DNA from: Cyanobacteria bacterium Co-bin13 | GTDB lineage: Bacteria > Cyanobacteriota > Cyanobacteriia > Phormidesmidales > Phormidesmidaceae | Length of the DNA: 7,645 nucleotides | Direction of reading: 5' to 3' | NCBI GenBank assembly: GCA_014534385.1 | Contig: JACVRP010000172.1 | Location: forward strand, 1-7,645 | Part shown: in pieces, positions 1-6,344 of the stretch | Position numbering within the stretch: the stretch's first letter is position 1 | Layout: every line of letters begins with the position of its first letter | Notes under the pieces: model-generated | Seen by the model: the letters and a program-made list of their open reading frames with translations, nothing else | Databases searched by the model: none | What the model was told of the DNA's origin: nothing | Program-made: the position numbers and the translations under genes

Positions 1-1503
1 ATCGCACTTGTCACCTTTGGGCTGCGAAACTACCTGTTTCTGCCCACAGCGGTCTTTTGGGCGCTGTTTGCCCTGTCACCGCTGACGCTGCTGCTAGATT
101 ACCTGTGGGCCGCGCCTAGATTTACCTGGAAGCGCCTGCCCCTGAAGCCGCTGGGAACCTCGCTGGGGGTGATAGGTGGCGTTGCGATCGCGCTCTTTAC
201 CCTGGCTCCTGCGGCCTGGGCCTTCTGCGGTTTCTATGTGGCCAAAGCCGACACCAGCCTTTACAACCAGGCATCGCAGGTGATCATCGCGCGAGACGGC
301 AACCGCACGGTGCTAACGATGGCCAACGACTACCAGGGCGATGTCAAAGATTTTGCCCTGGTGGTACCGGTGCCGGTACTGCTCACCGAGGAGCAGGTCA
401 ACGTAGGCGATCCGGCTATTGTGGAGCGGCTCGATGCCTTTAGCGCCCCCCGGTTAGTCGAGTACTTTGACCCCGATCCCTGTGCCCCAATGCCTTACCC
501 CATGGCCCCCAGCATGTCTCGTGGCAGCCTGGCCAGTGAGGCAGCCGGGAGAGCTGCCGCCGATCAGGCCCTGGGCGTCACCGTAGAGGCCAGCTTTTCC
601 GTGGGCGAATATGACATTGTCATTCTCAGTGCCCGCGAGTCGGATGGGCTAGAAACCTGGCTCAGGCAGAACGACTACCAGCTGTCATCGGGGGCCAGTG
701 GCCTGCTGCAGCCCTACATTCGTCAGGGCATGAAGTTTTTCGTTGCCAAGGTCAATCTGGAGGAATTTAATCGCAGCGGCTTCCAGTCTCTGCGGCCCCT
801 GCAAATGGCCTACGAATCACCCCGGTTTATGCTGCCGATTCGGCTGGGCATGGTTAACGCCCAACAGGAGCAGGACCTGGTCGTGTACCTGCTAACGCCC
901 AGTGGGCAGGTTGAGGTGACCAACTACCGCACCGTCAAAATTCCCTCGGAGGCTGAAATTCCGGTTTTTGTTAAAGACGAGTTCAGCGACTTTTACCGCT
1001 CTATGTTTCAGCTCAGCCACCAGCAGGAAAATCGCAGCGTCGCCTTTTTGGAATACGCCTGGGACATGGGCTGGTGCGACCCCTGCGCGGCCAATCCACT
1101 GACGCCGGAGGAACTGCGCCAGGCAGGCGTTTTTTGGACAGGAGCGGGGCAGATTGGTCCAGGTCGCGTGCCGCCTTCGGGGCTGATGCCCCCTCCAGGA
1201 GGCAATGTCTTTATTACCCGGCTCCACGTTCGCTATGCCCGCGATAAATTCCCCGAGGATCTGGTGTTTCAGGAGACGTCAAACCGAGAGAATTTTCAGG
1301 GACGCTACATCTTGCGCCACGCATTTGCTGGGCAAGTGGCCTGTGAAGCCGGGGAAGCATACCAGCAATCCCTGCCTGAGCGGTTTGAGCGCGAGGCCCA
1401 AACCCTGGCCCGACTGACCGGTTGGAACATTACAGAGATCCGCCGGAAGCTGCCCGCTGTAAATGCTGCCGCTGAGCCCTGGTGGCGTCGGCTGTGGCGC
1501 TGA
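1..1503 (+). CDS. DUF2330 domain protein with N-terminal membrane segments, 5' partial
   Basis: The frame is open from base 1 to the TGA at 1501-1503 (500 codons) and has no ATG, GTG or TTG before GTG 169, so the gene probably starts left of the window. Codons 11-36 form a hydrophobic helix. A basic loop follows at 40-49 (R40, K44, R45, K49), then a second helix at 51-74 ending AWA, which resembles a signal-peptidase site before FCGFYVAKAD. The positive-inside rule puts the loop in the cytoplasm and the large domain outside. From codon 75 the protein reads as DUF2330, a family of unknown function. Features include the NQASQVIIARDG segment, the VVPVPV strand and a WCDPC (CxxC) motif at codons 358-362. 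Cysteines lie at codons 76, 161, 359, 362 and 448, so disulfides or metal binding are possible. The tail WWRRLWR is basic and aromatic. A conventional reading would start at GTG 169 (444 aa), but that leaves a signal peptide without a basic N-region. Confidence 0.8.
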   Translation: MALVTFGLRNYLFLPTAVFWALFALSPLTLLLDYLWAAPRFTWKRLPLKPLGTSLGVIGGVAIALFTLAPAAWAFCGFYVAKADTSLYNQASQVIIARDGNRTVLTMANDYQGDVKDFALVVPVPVLLTEEQVNVGDPAIVERLDAFSAPRLVEYFDPDPCAPMPYPMAPSMSRGSLASEAAGRAAADQALGVTVEASFSVGEYDIVILSARESDGLETWLRQNDYQLSSGASGLLQPYIRQGMKFFVAKVNLEEFNRSGFQSLRPLQMAYESPRFMLPIRLGMVNAQQEQDLVVYLLTPSGQVEVTNYRTVKIPSEAEIPVFVKDEFSDFYRSMFQLSHQQENRSVAFLEYAWDMGWCDPCAANPLTPEELRQAGVFWTGAGQIGPGRVPPSGLMPPPGGNVFITRLHVRYARDKFPEDLVFQETSNRENFQGRYILRHAFAGQVACEAGEAYQQSLPERFEREAQTLARLTGWNITEIRRKLPAVNAAAEPWWRRLWR

Positions 1504-1545
1504 GGCGCAGGAGCTAAGGCGCAGGAATTGGGGCGCAAGAACTCG
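1504..1545. repeat. Three tandem copies of a 14-bp unit just after the DUF2330 stop
   Basis: Imperfect copies begin at 1504, 1518 and 1532 with an exact 14-bp period. The shared core is GGCGCAGGA (GGCGCAAGA in the third copy), followed by five less conserved bases. The array begins on the base after the TGA stop and lies in non-coding DNA. It probably arose by replication slippage; no function is evident. Confidence 0.6.
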
Positions 1546-1558
1546 TATAGCTGAGTTC
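1539..1558 (+). terminator. Weak stem-loop after the DUF2330 gene
   Basis: GAACTC (1539-1544) and GAGTTC (1553-1558) form a perfect 6-bp stem around an 8-base loop, 36 bases after the DUF2330 stop. No run of T follows (the next bases are GTTCCG), so rho-independent termination is doubtful. It may instead protect a 3' end or have no function. Confidence 0.25.
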
Positions 1559-1628
1559 GTTCCGTAAAAGCCTGATATTTGAAGCAGTTCTGTAGGCCTA
1601 AGGGCAATCTTCCGGAGATGCGGTATAC

Positions 1629-1660
1629 CCTGATGCAAATAATTTTCAGGCTGGTATAGT
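1629..1660 (+). promoter_or_regulatory. Candidate extended -10 promoter of the amidase gene
   Basis: TGG-TATAGT at 1652-1660 matches an extended -10 element (TGn plus a near-consensus hexamer). No good -35 is present at normal spacing, which is tolerated for extended -10 promoters. Just upstream, CCTGA (1629-1633) and TCAGG (1646-1650) form an inverted repeat around an AT-rich 12-base centre, which could bind a regulator. The sequence GGTATA also occurs at 1622-1627, 31 bases before its copy at 1653. Transcription would start near 1667. Confidence 0.35.
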
Positions 1661-1670
1661 TATCTCCAGC

Positions 1671-1693
1671 GATCCGGCATTCCCTGCCGGATC
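1671..1693 (+). promoter_or_regulatory. Perfect 9-bp stem-loop in the amidase leader
   Basis: GATCCGGCA (1671-1679) and TGCCGGATC (1685-1693) pair perfectly around the loop TTCCC, followed by only a short CTTT. If the TATAGT promoter is used, the hairpin lies at the very 5' end of the amidase mRNA, where it could stabilise the transcript. Otherwise it could be a weak terminator for read-through from the DUF2330 gene. On the minus strand no T-run follows it. The structure is directly visible; its role is inferred. Confidence 0.55.
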
Positions 1694-1737
1694 CTTTGCA
1701 TCTTAAGAACCCGTGCAATTTGGGAGACTTTCGAGAT

Positions 1738-3264
1738 TTGCATTCTCACTGGCTAATTCCGGGGACGCTGAGTGCACTGAGTGCGCTGGTAATCACGCTA
1801 CCTGCTGAAGCAGCGCAGCTCCAGTCCTGGTGGTTCGATGCCCAGAACAATCGGCTCACTTTCACGACCGATGTGGGGGTGCAGCCCAGGGCACAAATGA
1901 TTTTTAGCCCCACCCGCGTTGTGGTAGACCTGCCGGGCACGACCTTAGGTCGGGCTACCCAGAGCCAGCGGGTGGGCGGAGCGGTGCGTGAGGTGCGGGC
2001 AGGCCAGTTTGATGCCCAGACCACTCGCATTGTGATTGAGCTGAGTGAGAGCTACGCAGTTAGCCCTCAGCAGGTGGAGGTGCGGGGCCTCAGCGCGAAT
2101 CAGTGGGTCGTGCAGTTGCCCGCCCCTGGGACTGCTGCCACCCCTGCCCCAGGTGAGGCTCCGACGACAGCTCCTGGCCAGGCAGCACCGAATCCAGCCG
2201 CTAACCAAATAGTGCGGCAGGGCAACGCTCGCGGCGCGGCGCAGCTAGAGGGCATTTCAACCACCGGAGATGGCTTTTTACTGCGCGTTAGCGGCAGTGT
2301 GCCTCAACCCAGGGTGAGCCAGAGCGGTAGAGGGCCTGATAATCGTACATTGACGATTGATCTGCCGAACACTGCGATCGCAAACACCCTCCGGCCCATC
2401 GCCCTGCCCAGCAATCGCTACAGCGTCACCACGTGGGAGGTGACCCAGCTAGAGTCAGACCCGCCCACCACTCGAATCACACTGGCCCTAGCGGCGGCCA
2501 GTCCCGACTGGCGAGTATTGAACAACCAAGGTGGCGTAATTTTGCTGCCGCCTCGGGGGGTGGCGATTAGCTCAATTCCTGACAGTCCGCCCCCAGCAGC
2601 ATCGTCAGTGGCCGCCCAGCCGCCACCGAGCAGACCAACTCAGCCAATTGCTGTGCCGCCTACCCCGGCGACCCCACCCACACCCCGGCCAGCGGCTCCT
2701 CCACCCTCAGTGCGGAACGAGCGGCGGGTGGTCGTAATAGATCCGGGTCACGGCGGGGTTGACCCTGGCGCAGTCGGCATTGGCGGTCTGCAGGAGAAAC
2801 AGGTGATCTTTCCGATTTCCCTGCGGGTGCGGGAGATTTTGGAGAGCCAGGGCGTCACCGTGATCATGACTCGCTATGACGATCGCACTGTGGAGCTGCA
2901 GCCCCGAGTCGATGTTGCCGAGCGGGCTAATGCCACTGTGTTTGTCAGCATTCACGCCAATGCGATCAGCCTCAGCCGACCCGAGGTCAACGGGACTGAG
3001 TCTTACTACGCCTCTGAGTCTGGGCGGCGGCTAGCAGCAACTATTCACGCCAGTATGCTGGCAGCGACCGGCATGAATGACCGGGGCGTGCGACAGGCTA
3101 ACTTTTTCGTCATCCGCCGCACCTCCATGCCAGCAACCCTGCTAGAGCTGGGCTTTGTCACTGGGGCCCAAGATGCGCCTCGACTGCGAGATCCGGCCTG
3201 GCAAGAGACGATGGCCAATGCGATCGCACGCGGCATTCTCCAGTATCTTCAGCAAAATCCCTAG
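1738..3264 (+). CDS. N-acetylmuramoyl-L-alanine amidase with two AMIN domains
   Basis: This is a periplasmic zinc hydrolase (Amidase_3 family, AmiC-like) that cuts the bond between MurNAc and L-alanine in peptidoglycan, used in cell separation and, in filamentous cyanobacteria, in making septal pores. From TTG 1738 it has 508 residues. A signal peptide covers residues 1-26, with predicted cleavage after AEA. Two AMIN-type beta domains follow at about 27-128 and 167-272; these target division sites or the cell wall. A Pro/Ala-rich linker spans 281-325 and the catalytic domain spans 330-505. Expected zinc ligands are H338 (DPGHGG), E353 (LQEKQ) and H406 (SIHAN); the catalytic glutamate is E470 (LLELGF). 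All are present, so it should be active. TTG 1738 is preferred because the protein then begins MHSHWLIPGTL, like cyanobacterial homologues as I recall them, with GGGAG at 1722-1726 as a possible ribosome site. The longer TTG 1696 start adds 14 atypical residues. The gene is named amiC in some cyanobacteria, but I cannot tell paralogues apart here. Confidence 0.93.
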   Translation: MHSHWLIPGTLSALSALVITLPAEAAQLQSWWFDAQNNRLTFTTDVGVQPRAQMIFSPTRVVVDLPGTTLGRATQSQRVGGAVREVRAGQFDAQTTRIVIELSESYAVSPQQVEVRGLSANQWVVQLPAPGTAATPAPGEAPTTAPGQAAPNPAANQIVRQGNARGAAQLEGISTTGDGFLLRVSGSVPQPRVSQSGRGPDNRTLTIDLPNTAIANTLRPIALPSNRYSVTTWEVTQLESDPPTTRITLALAAASPDWRVLNNQGGVILLPPRGVAISSIPDSPPPAASSVAAQPPPSRPTQPIAVPPTPATPPTPRPAAPPPSVRNERRVVVIDPGHGGVDPGAVGIGGLQEKQVIFPISLRVREILESQGVTVIMTRYDDRTVELQPRVDVAERANATVFVSIHANAISLSRPEVNGTESYYASESGRRLAATIHASMLAATGMNDRGVRQANFFVIRRTSMPATLLELGFVTGAQDAPRLRDPAWQETMANAIARGILQYLQQNP

Positions 3265-3358
3265 CCTCAAGACCTGCTCAAAATCTTGCAGACTGTTGCG
3301 ATCGCGCCCTGACCTCAGATGGGGCGGCTAGGGTAGGAGCACTGGTTGAGGCTGACCC

Positions 3359-3847
3359 ATGAACCCCCTGCCCCTGATTCTGCTGGCATTGCTGGCCTTT
3401 GTCCTCGGTTTCTGGCTGACTAAACAGCGCCAGCGGGGACGGCGTTTACCCGGCTCAGCTGTCCCTGCAACGCTGACGCAAAGGTCTGGTTCACCGCGCA
3501 ACAGACCGGTTGTCGACCCACAGGCGCTGGCAGCCGAAGTGCAGGCCCTACTAGCCCAAAACCGGACGATTGAAGCAGTTAAGCAGGTGCGCGAGCAGAC
3601 TGGCTGTAGCCTCAAGGAGGCCAGGGCGTATGTGATCAACGGCATTGCTCCGGTCGGCTTTCCTGACCTGTTTGCCCCCGCCGACTTCAGTGCCGCCAGC
3701 CAAATCTCGGGGGAGGCAATGCTTAAGATACAAAGACTGATTGCGACCGGTCAGAGAATGGAGGCCATCAAGCTGGTGCAGCTTTACACCCGTTGGGATC
3801 TAAAAACGGCGATGGCCTACCTGGAGCAGATAGCCTCTCGCGGCTAG
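3359..3847 (+). CDS. Small membrane-anchored protein with two L7/L12-like helical repeats
   Basis: The product is 162 residues of unknown function. Residues 3-20 form one transmembrane helix, followed by a strongly basic stretch at 22-29 (KQRQRGRR), so the rest probably faces the cytoplasm. Two similar segments follow. Residues 61-93 (core IEAVKQVREQTG then LKEARAYV) resemble the helical part of the ribosomal protein L7/L12 C-terminal domain. Residues 124-158 (core MEAIKLVQLYTRWDLKTAMAYL) repeat the pattern in a more divergent form. That domain's fold is shared with the adaptor ClpS, so protein-protein contact is a reasonable guess, but no partner is indicated. ATG 3359 has TTGAGG (3346-3351) seven bases upstream as a ribosome site. 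The gene starts 94 bases after the amidase and may be read with it. Its stop overlaps the convergent neighbour. Confidence 0.85.
   Translation: MNPLPLILLALLAFVLGFWLTKQRQRGRRLPGSAVPATLTQRSGSPRNRPVVDPQALAAEVQALLAQNRTIEAVKQVREQTGCSLKEARAYVINGIAPVGFPDLFAPADFSAASQISGEAMLKIQRLIATGQRMEAIKLVQLYTRWDLKTAMAYLEQIASRG
3844..3847. other. Shared CTAG: overlapping stop codons of convergent genes
   Basis: The plus-strand gene ends in TAG at 3845-3847. The minus-strand gene ends in TAG read from 3846 back to 3844. Both stops lie in the single palindrome CTAG, so the reading frames overlap by four bases and no intergenic terminator can exist between them. Confidence 0.9.
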
Positions 3848-5280
3848 GGCTGCACAGGCACAAAGTCGTAGCCATAGCCGGAGCGGGTGCCGGGGCGAAC
3901 CTGAACCAGCTGCATCGCCTGATTGCGATCGCCCGAAGGCAAAAACCGAATCGTGCCCGTGGCCCCCTCGGTGGTAAAGCCAGCTCCCGACAGGGTTGCC
4001 TGGAGCCCTGACCGGCTGGGGTTGGGCGCAAGCCCAGCCGCTATTGCCAGCACCGCATCGTAGGCCATCGCCGTACGCCAGTTGACGTCGCCGCCCCAAA
4101 GCTGGCGGGCCGTGGCGACAAAGGGGGTATTGGGGTTAGACAGCAAGATCCAGGGCACCGTCACCACCATGTCGGCGGCATCGGCTCCCCCTCGCTGCAA
4201 AAGCTGGGGATTGTAGAGGCTATCGCCGCCGAGCAGGGGCAGGCGGGCTTGGTTGGCTTCGACTACCTGCAGCGCCTGATTCAGCGTGGACGTGTTGGTG
4301 GCTAGCACCAGCACCTCCGCCCCCTGCTGGCTCGCCTGATCAAGGCTGCCTCTGGCGTTAAAGCTGGGTTCGGCAACGTTGATCTCGGCGACGACCTGTC
4401 CGCCATCGCTCAACAGCGCCGTGGTCAGCTCATTTTTAAGGGACTGGCTGTAGTCGCTGTCGGCATTGAAGTAGATCGCTACATTGCGTTCCTGTAGGCT
4501 ATTGACCAGGTAGCGAGACAGGGTGGTCGCCGTGAAGCGATCACTCGGCACCGTCCTAAAGATCGCGTCGCCAAAGCCCGACAGCCCAACGGCGGTGCTG
4601 GTCGGCGACACCATCACCAGCCCGCCCCGTTGATAGACCTCGCCTGCGGCTAGGGAAGTCTCGCTACCGAAGTGGCCGACAACCCCTAGCACAGTCGGAT
4701 CTTGCACTAAGGTCTCGGCTACCTGGGCGGCAACGGCAGGGGCATTGTCATCGTTCACAATCAGGATACGAATCGGCACACCGTTGATGCCCCCGGATTC
4801 ATTCACCTGCTGCTGGGCCTGGGCGACCCCCCGCAGGATCTCCTGGGCCGGATCTACCGAGGTTGTTGTCGGCACGGCTACCGCCAGGGTGTAGTTCTGT
4901 CCGCTGCCAATGCGGGCGTTGTTGAGGTAGACCAGCGCTTCGGGGTCATTGCGATTTTGCTGTAGAGACGCCTCCAAGGCACTGACGGCTTGAGTAAAGT
5001 CACCGGCTGCGATCGCACTAATTCCCGCCTGTTTTTCGGCTGAGGCCACTCCGGCGATCAGCAGCCGTTCACCCGCGCTAAAACGCTGCTCCAGAGGCGA
5101 CTGGCCCGGACGGTTGGGGGCTGTATTAGGAGAGGTCTCGGGTATGGCCTGCGGGATTGACTGGCTCAGGTTGCGGCCCAGCTCAGTGTGACGGGTCAGC
5201 CACCAGTAGCCGCCCCCCAACAGCAGCAGGGTGGTGCCCAAAGCCAAAATCAGCGCCGGAATCTCGTTTTTCTGAGTCAT
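3844..5280 (-). CDS. Membrane-anchored ABC-type substrate-binding protein (type I periplasmic fold)
   Basis: The 478-residue product looks like a solute-binding or receptor protein of the branched-chain amino acid type (Peripla_BP_6 / Leu-Ile-Val-binding family). Residues 8-28 form an N-terminal membrane helix with no clear cleavage or lipobox site, so the protein is probably anchored with its bulk in the periplasm. A Pro/Asn/Ser-rich spacer (about 38-62) leads to a helical TPR-like segment at 68-123 (AIAAGDFTQAVSALEASLQQ, then NDPEALVYLNNAR). The two-lobed binding domain spans about 130-465, with family-like signatures GHFGSETS (202-209), MVSPTSTA (223-230), DSDYSQS (274-280) and AYDAV (406-410). 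The ligand cannot be deduced. No permease or ATPase gene is adjacent, so it may serve a transporter encoded elsewhere or act as a sensor. ATG 5280 gives a complete anchor, but no strong ribosome site precedes it; AGAGG lies about 15 bases upstream. Confidence 0.88.
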   Translation of the reverse strand: MTQKNEIPALILALGTTLLLLGGGYWWLTRHTELGRNLSQSIPQAIPETSPNTAPNRPGQSPLEQRFSAGERLLIAGVASAEKQAGISAIAAGDFTQAVSALEASLQQNRNDPEALVYLNNARIGSGQNYTLAVAVPTTTSVDPAQEILRGVAQAQQQVNESGGINGVPIRILIVNDDNAPAVAAQVAETLVQDPTVLGVVGHFGSETSLAAGEVYQRGGLVMVSPTSTAVGLSGFGDAIFRTVPSDRFTATTLSRYLVNSLQERNVAIYFNADSDYSQSLKNELTTALLSDGGQVVAEINVAEPSFNARGSLDQASQQGAEVLVLATNTSTLNQALQVVEANQARLPLLGGDSLYNPQLLQRGGADAADMVVTVPWILLSNPNTPFVATARQLWGGDVNWRTAMAYDAVLAIAAGLAPNPSRSGLQATLSGAGFTTEGATGTIRFLPSGDRNQAMQLVQVRPGTRSGYGYDFVPVQP

Positions 5281-5371
5281 AGGTTAAATTTAGCCTCTGC
5301 CATCACAAAGCTGCGCGAAGCTGTTAAAGGTGTTCACAAACCGACTAGGGGATGACAATGGCGGCCAAACG
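5281..5371 (-). other. Short spacer between MOSC and binding-protein genes
   Basis: This 91-base gap on the minus strand contains a near-palindrome at 5309-5322, AGCTGCGCGAAGCT, with one mismatched pair. There is also an AT-rich patch at 5284-5292 just before the binding-protein start. I found no convincing promoter hexamer pair or T-tailed terminator. The two genes could be co-transcribed, or a weak promoter could lie here. Confidence 0.3.
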
Positions 5372-6169
5372 TTAGGCAAGCCGCAGCGGATCTCCCAGCC
5401 GCAGCACCTTGCCGGTCTCAGCTGCCGGCAGACGCGTATTTACCGACAGGCGAAAAAAGTGGTTAAACCGCGAACGGTTAGCCCAGTCGGGCAACGTGGC
5501 CAACCGCTGCTGGGTAAAGGTCTTTTGGAATTGGGCGGTGCCCGCTCCCGTCAAACTGTTGCGCGTGGGCACAATGCAGCGCTGACAAGGGTTAATGCCC
5601 CAAAAGGTGACGTATCCAATTTGAAACGCGACAGGTTCACCCTCTTCTCCAAAGAGCTGATCCTCCCAAAAGGCAGGCACGCCGCTGATTTCTAAATTGC
5701 TGCGAAAGCGCCTGCGCACTTCGTCCACGGCCAGGTCAGGATACCAGGCGGCCACCGCTTCCAAAGTAGCGGTGCTGATAATCGTGGGGCCAGGCGAATC
5801 GGTATCGTCAGGAAAGCCCATCTGACGATTTTCCTGCAGCGTCACAGGCTGCTGAAAGTAGCCGCTGAGCCAGCTTTCTAGCTCAGCCCAATGCTGGGCC
5901 AGCTCAAAGGTAGTTTTCTCATCGCTGCCGTCTACCCAGAGCGTCAGGCGGGTGCAGTCTTGAGAAAATAGGGCCCGAAGCTGATGAATGCGGGCATTGC
6001 GCTTGCCGTTGATGAACTGACCTTGGCTGTCGAACAGGGCGAAGCTGCGATCGCACCTCAGTGCCCCACCCGGCGAGATCTCTGCCTGAGGCACAGCTAT
6101 GCCGTCAAAGGACTTAACCGGGTATAGATCAATGCGGGCCAGCGTAGGATTGAGCAACACAGAGGACAT
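5372..6169 (-). CDS. MOSC domain-containing protein (mARC/YcbX-like, no ferredoxin domain)
   Basis: The 265-residue soluble protein has the two-part layout of the MOSC family. An N-terminal beta-barrel domain (MOSC_N) covers about 8-105 and begins with the typical LYPVKSFDG motif (15-23). The MOSC domain covers about 125-263. Within it, RFRSNLEISG (154-163) matches the conserved arginine-rich phosphate or cofactor-binding segment, and NPCQRCIVPTRN (193-204) contains the conserved cysteine, C198, that ligates molybdenum in mARC-type enzymes. Members bind molybdenum cofactor and several reduce N-hydroxylated compounds; the substrate here is unknown. Unlike E. coli YcbX, no C-terminal 2Fe-2S ferredoxin domain is present, since the protein ends at GDPLRLA, so it would need a separate electron donor. 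ATG 6169 fits the family N-terminus. The upstream AGAGG at about 15 bases is too distant to be a strong ribosome site. It is transcribed away from the ASRT-like gene. Confidence 0.9.
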   Translation of the reverse strand: MSSVLLNPTLARIDLYPVKSFDGIAVPQAEISPGGALRCDRSFALFDSQGQFINGKRNARIHQLRALFSQDCTRLTLWVDGSDEKTTFELAQHWAELESWLSGYFQQPVTLQENRQMGFPDDTDSPGPTIISTATLEAVAAWYPDLAVDEVRRRFRSNLEISGVPAFWEDQLFGEEGEPVAFQIGYVTFWGINPCQRCIVPTRNSLTGAGTAQFQKTFTQQRLATLPDWANRSRFNHFFRLSVNTRLPAAETGKVLRLGDPLRLA

Positions 6170-6275
6170 AGCAAAAACAGAAAACCTCTATCTATTAGTA
6201 GACTGCCGCAACCCGGAGAGTGAATCTTTGGGCAGAAGGAAAAACAAGGTTGAACTCGGTAGCCTCTCAACAGAG

Positions 6276-6311
6276 TAACGGGTCGGATGACGTTCCAAAT
6301 GCCGTTATGAA
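6276..6311 (+). promoter_or_regulatory. Inverted repeat and -10-like site in the divergent MOSC/ASRT spacer
   Basis: TAACGG (6276-6281) and CCGTTA (6302-6307) are exact inverted copies separated by 20 bases. The right arm overlaps TATGAA (6306-6311), a possible -10 box that would give a leader of about 25-30 bases before ATG 6345. A TTGAAC at 6250-6255 is too far away to be its -35. The whole spacer (6170-6344) must hold the divergent promoters. The rest shows nothing I can support. Confidence 0.22.
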
Positions 6312-6344
6312 TTGAGTTCCTTCCTCTGCTTCAGCCGACCAACC

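Noticed and set aside
1305..1718. Minus-strand open frame of 137 codons (and a similar one at 1279-1638)
   Set aside because: Both overlap the DUF2330 3' end and the spacer, have no recognisable motifs, and follow from GC-rich codon usage on the other strand.
2578..2712. C-rich, repetitive-looking DNA in the amidase gene
   Set aside because: It encodes the Pro/Ala-rich linker before the catalytic domain; the repetition comes from proline codons, not from a DNA repeat array.
3265..3358. Possible terminator after the amidase (CAAGA ... TCTTG)
   Set aside because: The stem is only 5 bp, the loop about 11 bases and no T-run follows, so it cannot be supported.
3793..4099. Short open frames on both strands around the convergent gene ends
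   Set aside because: They overlap the conserved tails of the L7/L12-like and binding-protein genes and show only low-complexity, Arg/Ala/Gly-rich translations.
5330..5695. Plus-strand open frame of 121 codons
   Set aside because: It is antisense to the MOSC gene, whose motifs are conserved; its translation shows no family signature and ends arbitrarily.
6312..6344. TTG 6312 as the start of the ASRT-like protein
   Set aside because: It would add 11 residues absent from the family; ATG 6345 gives the standard 125-residue length.
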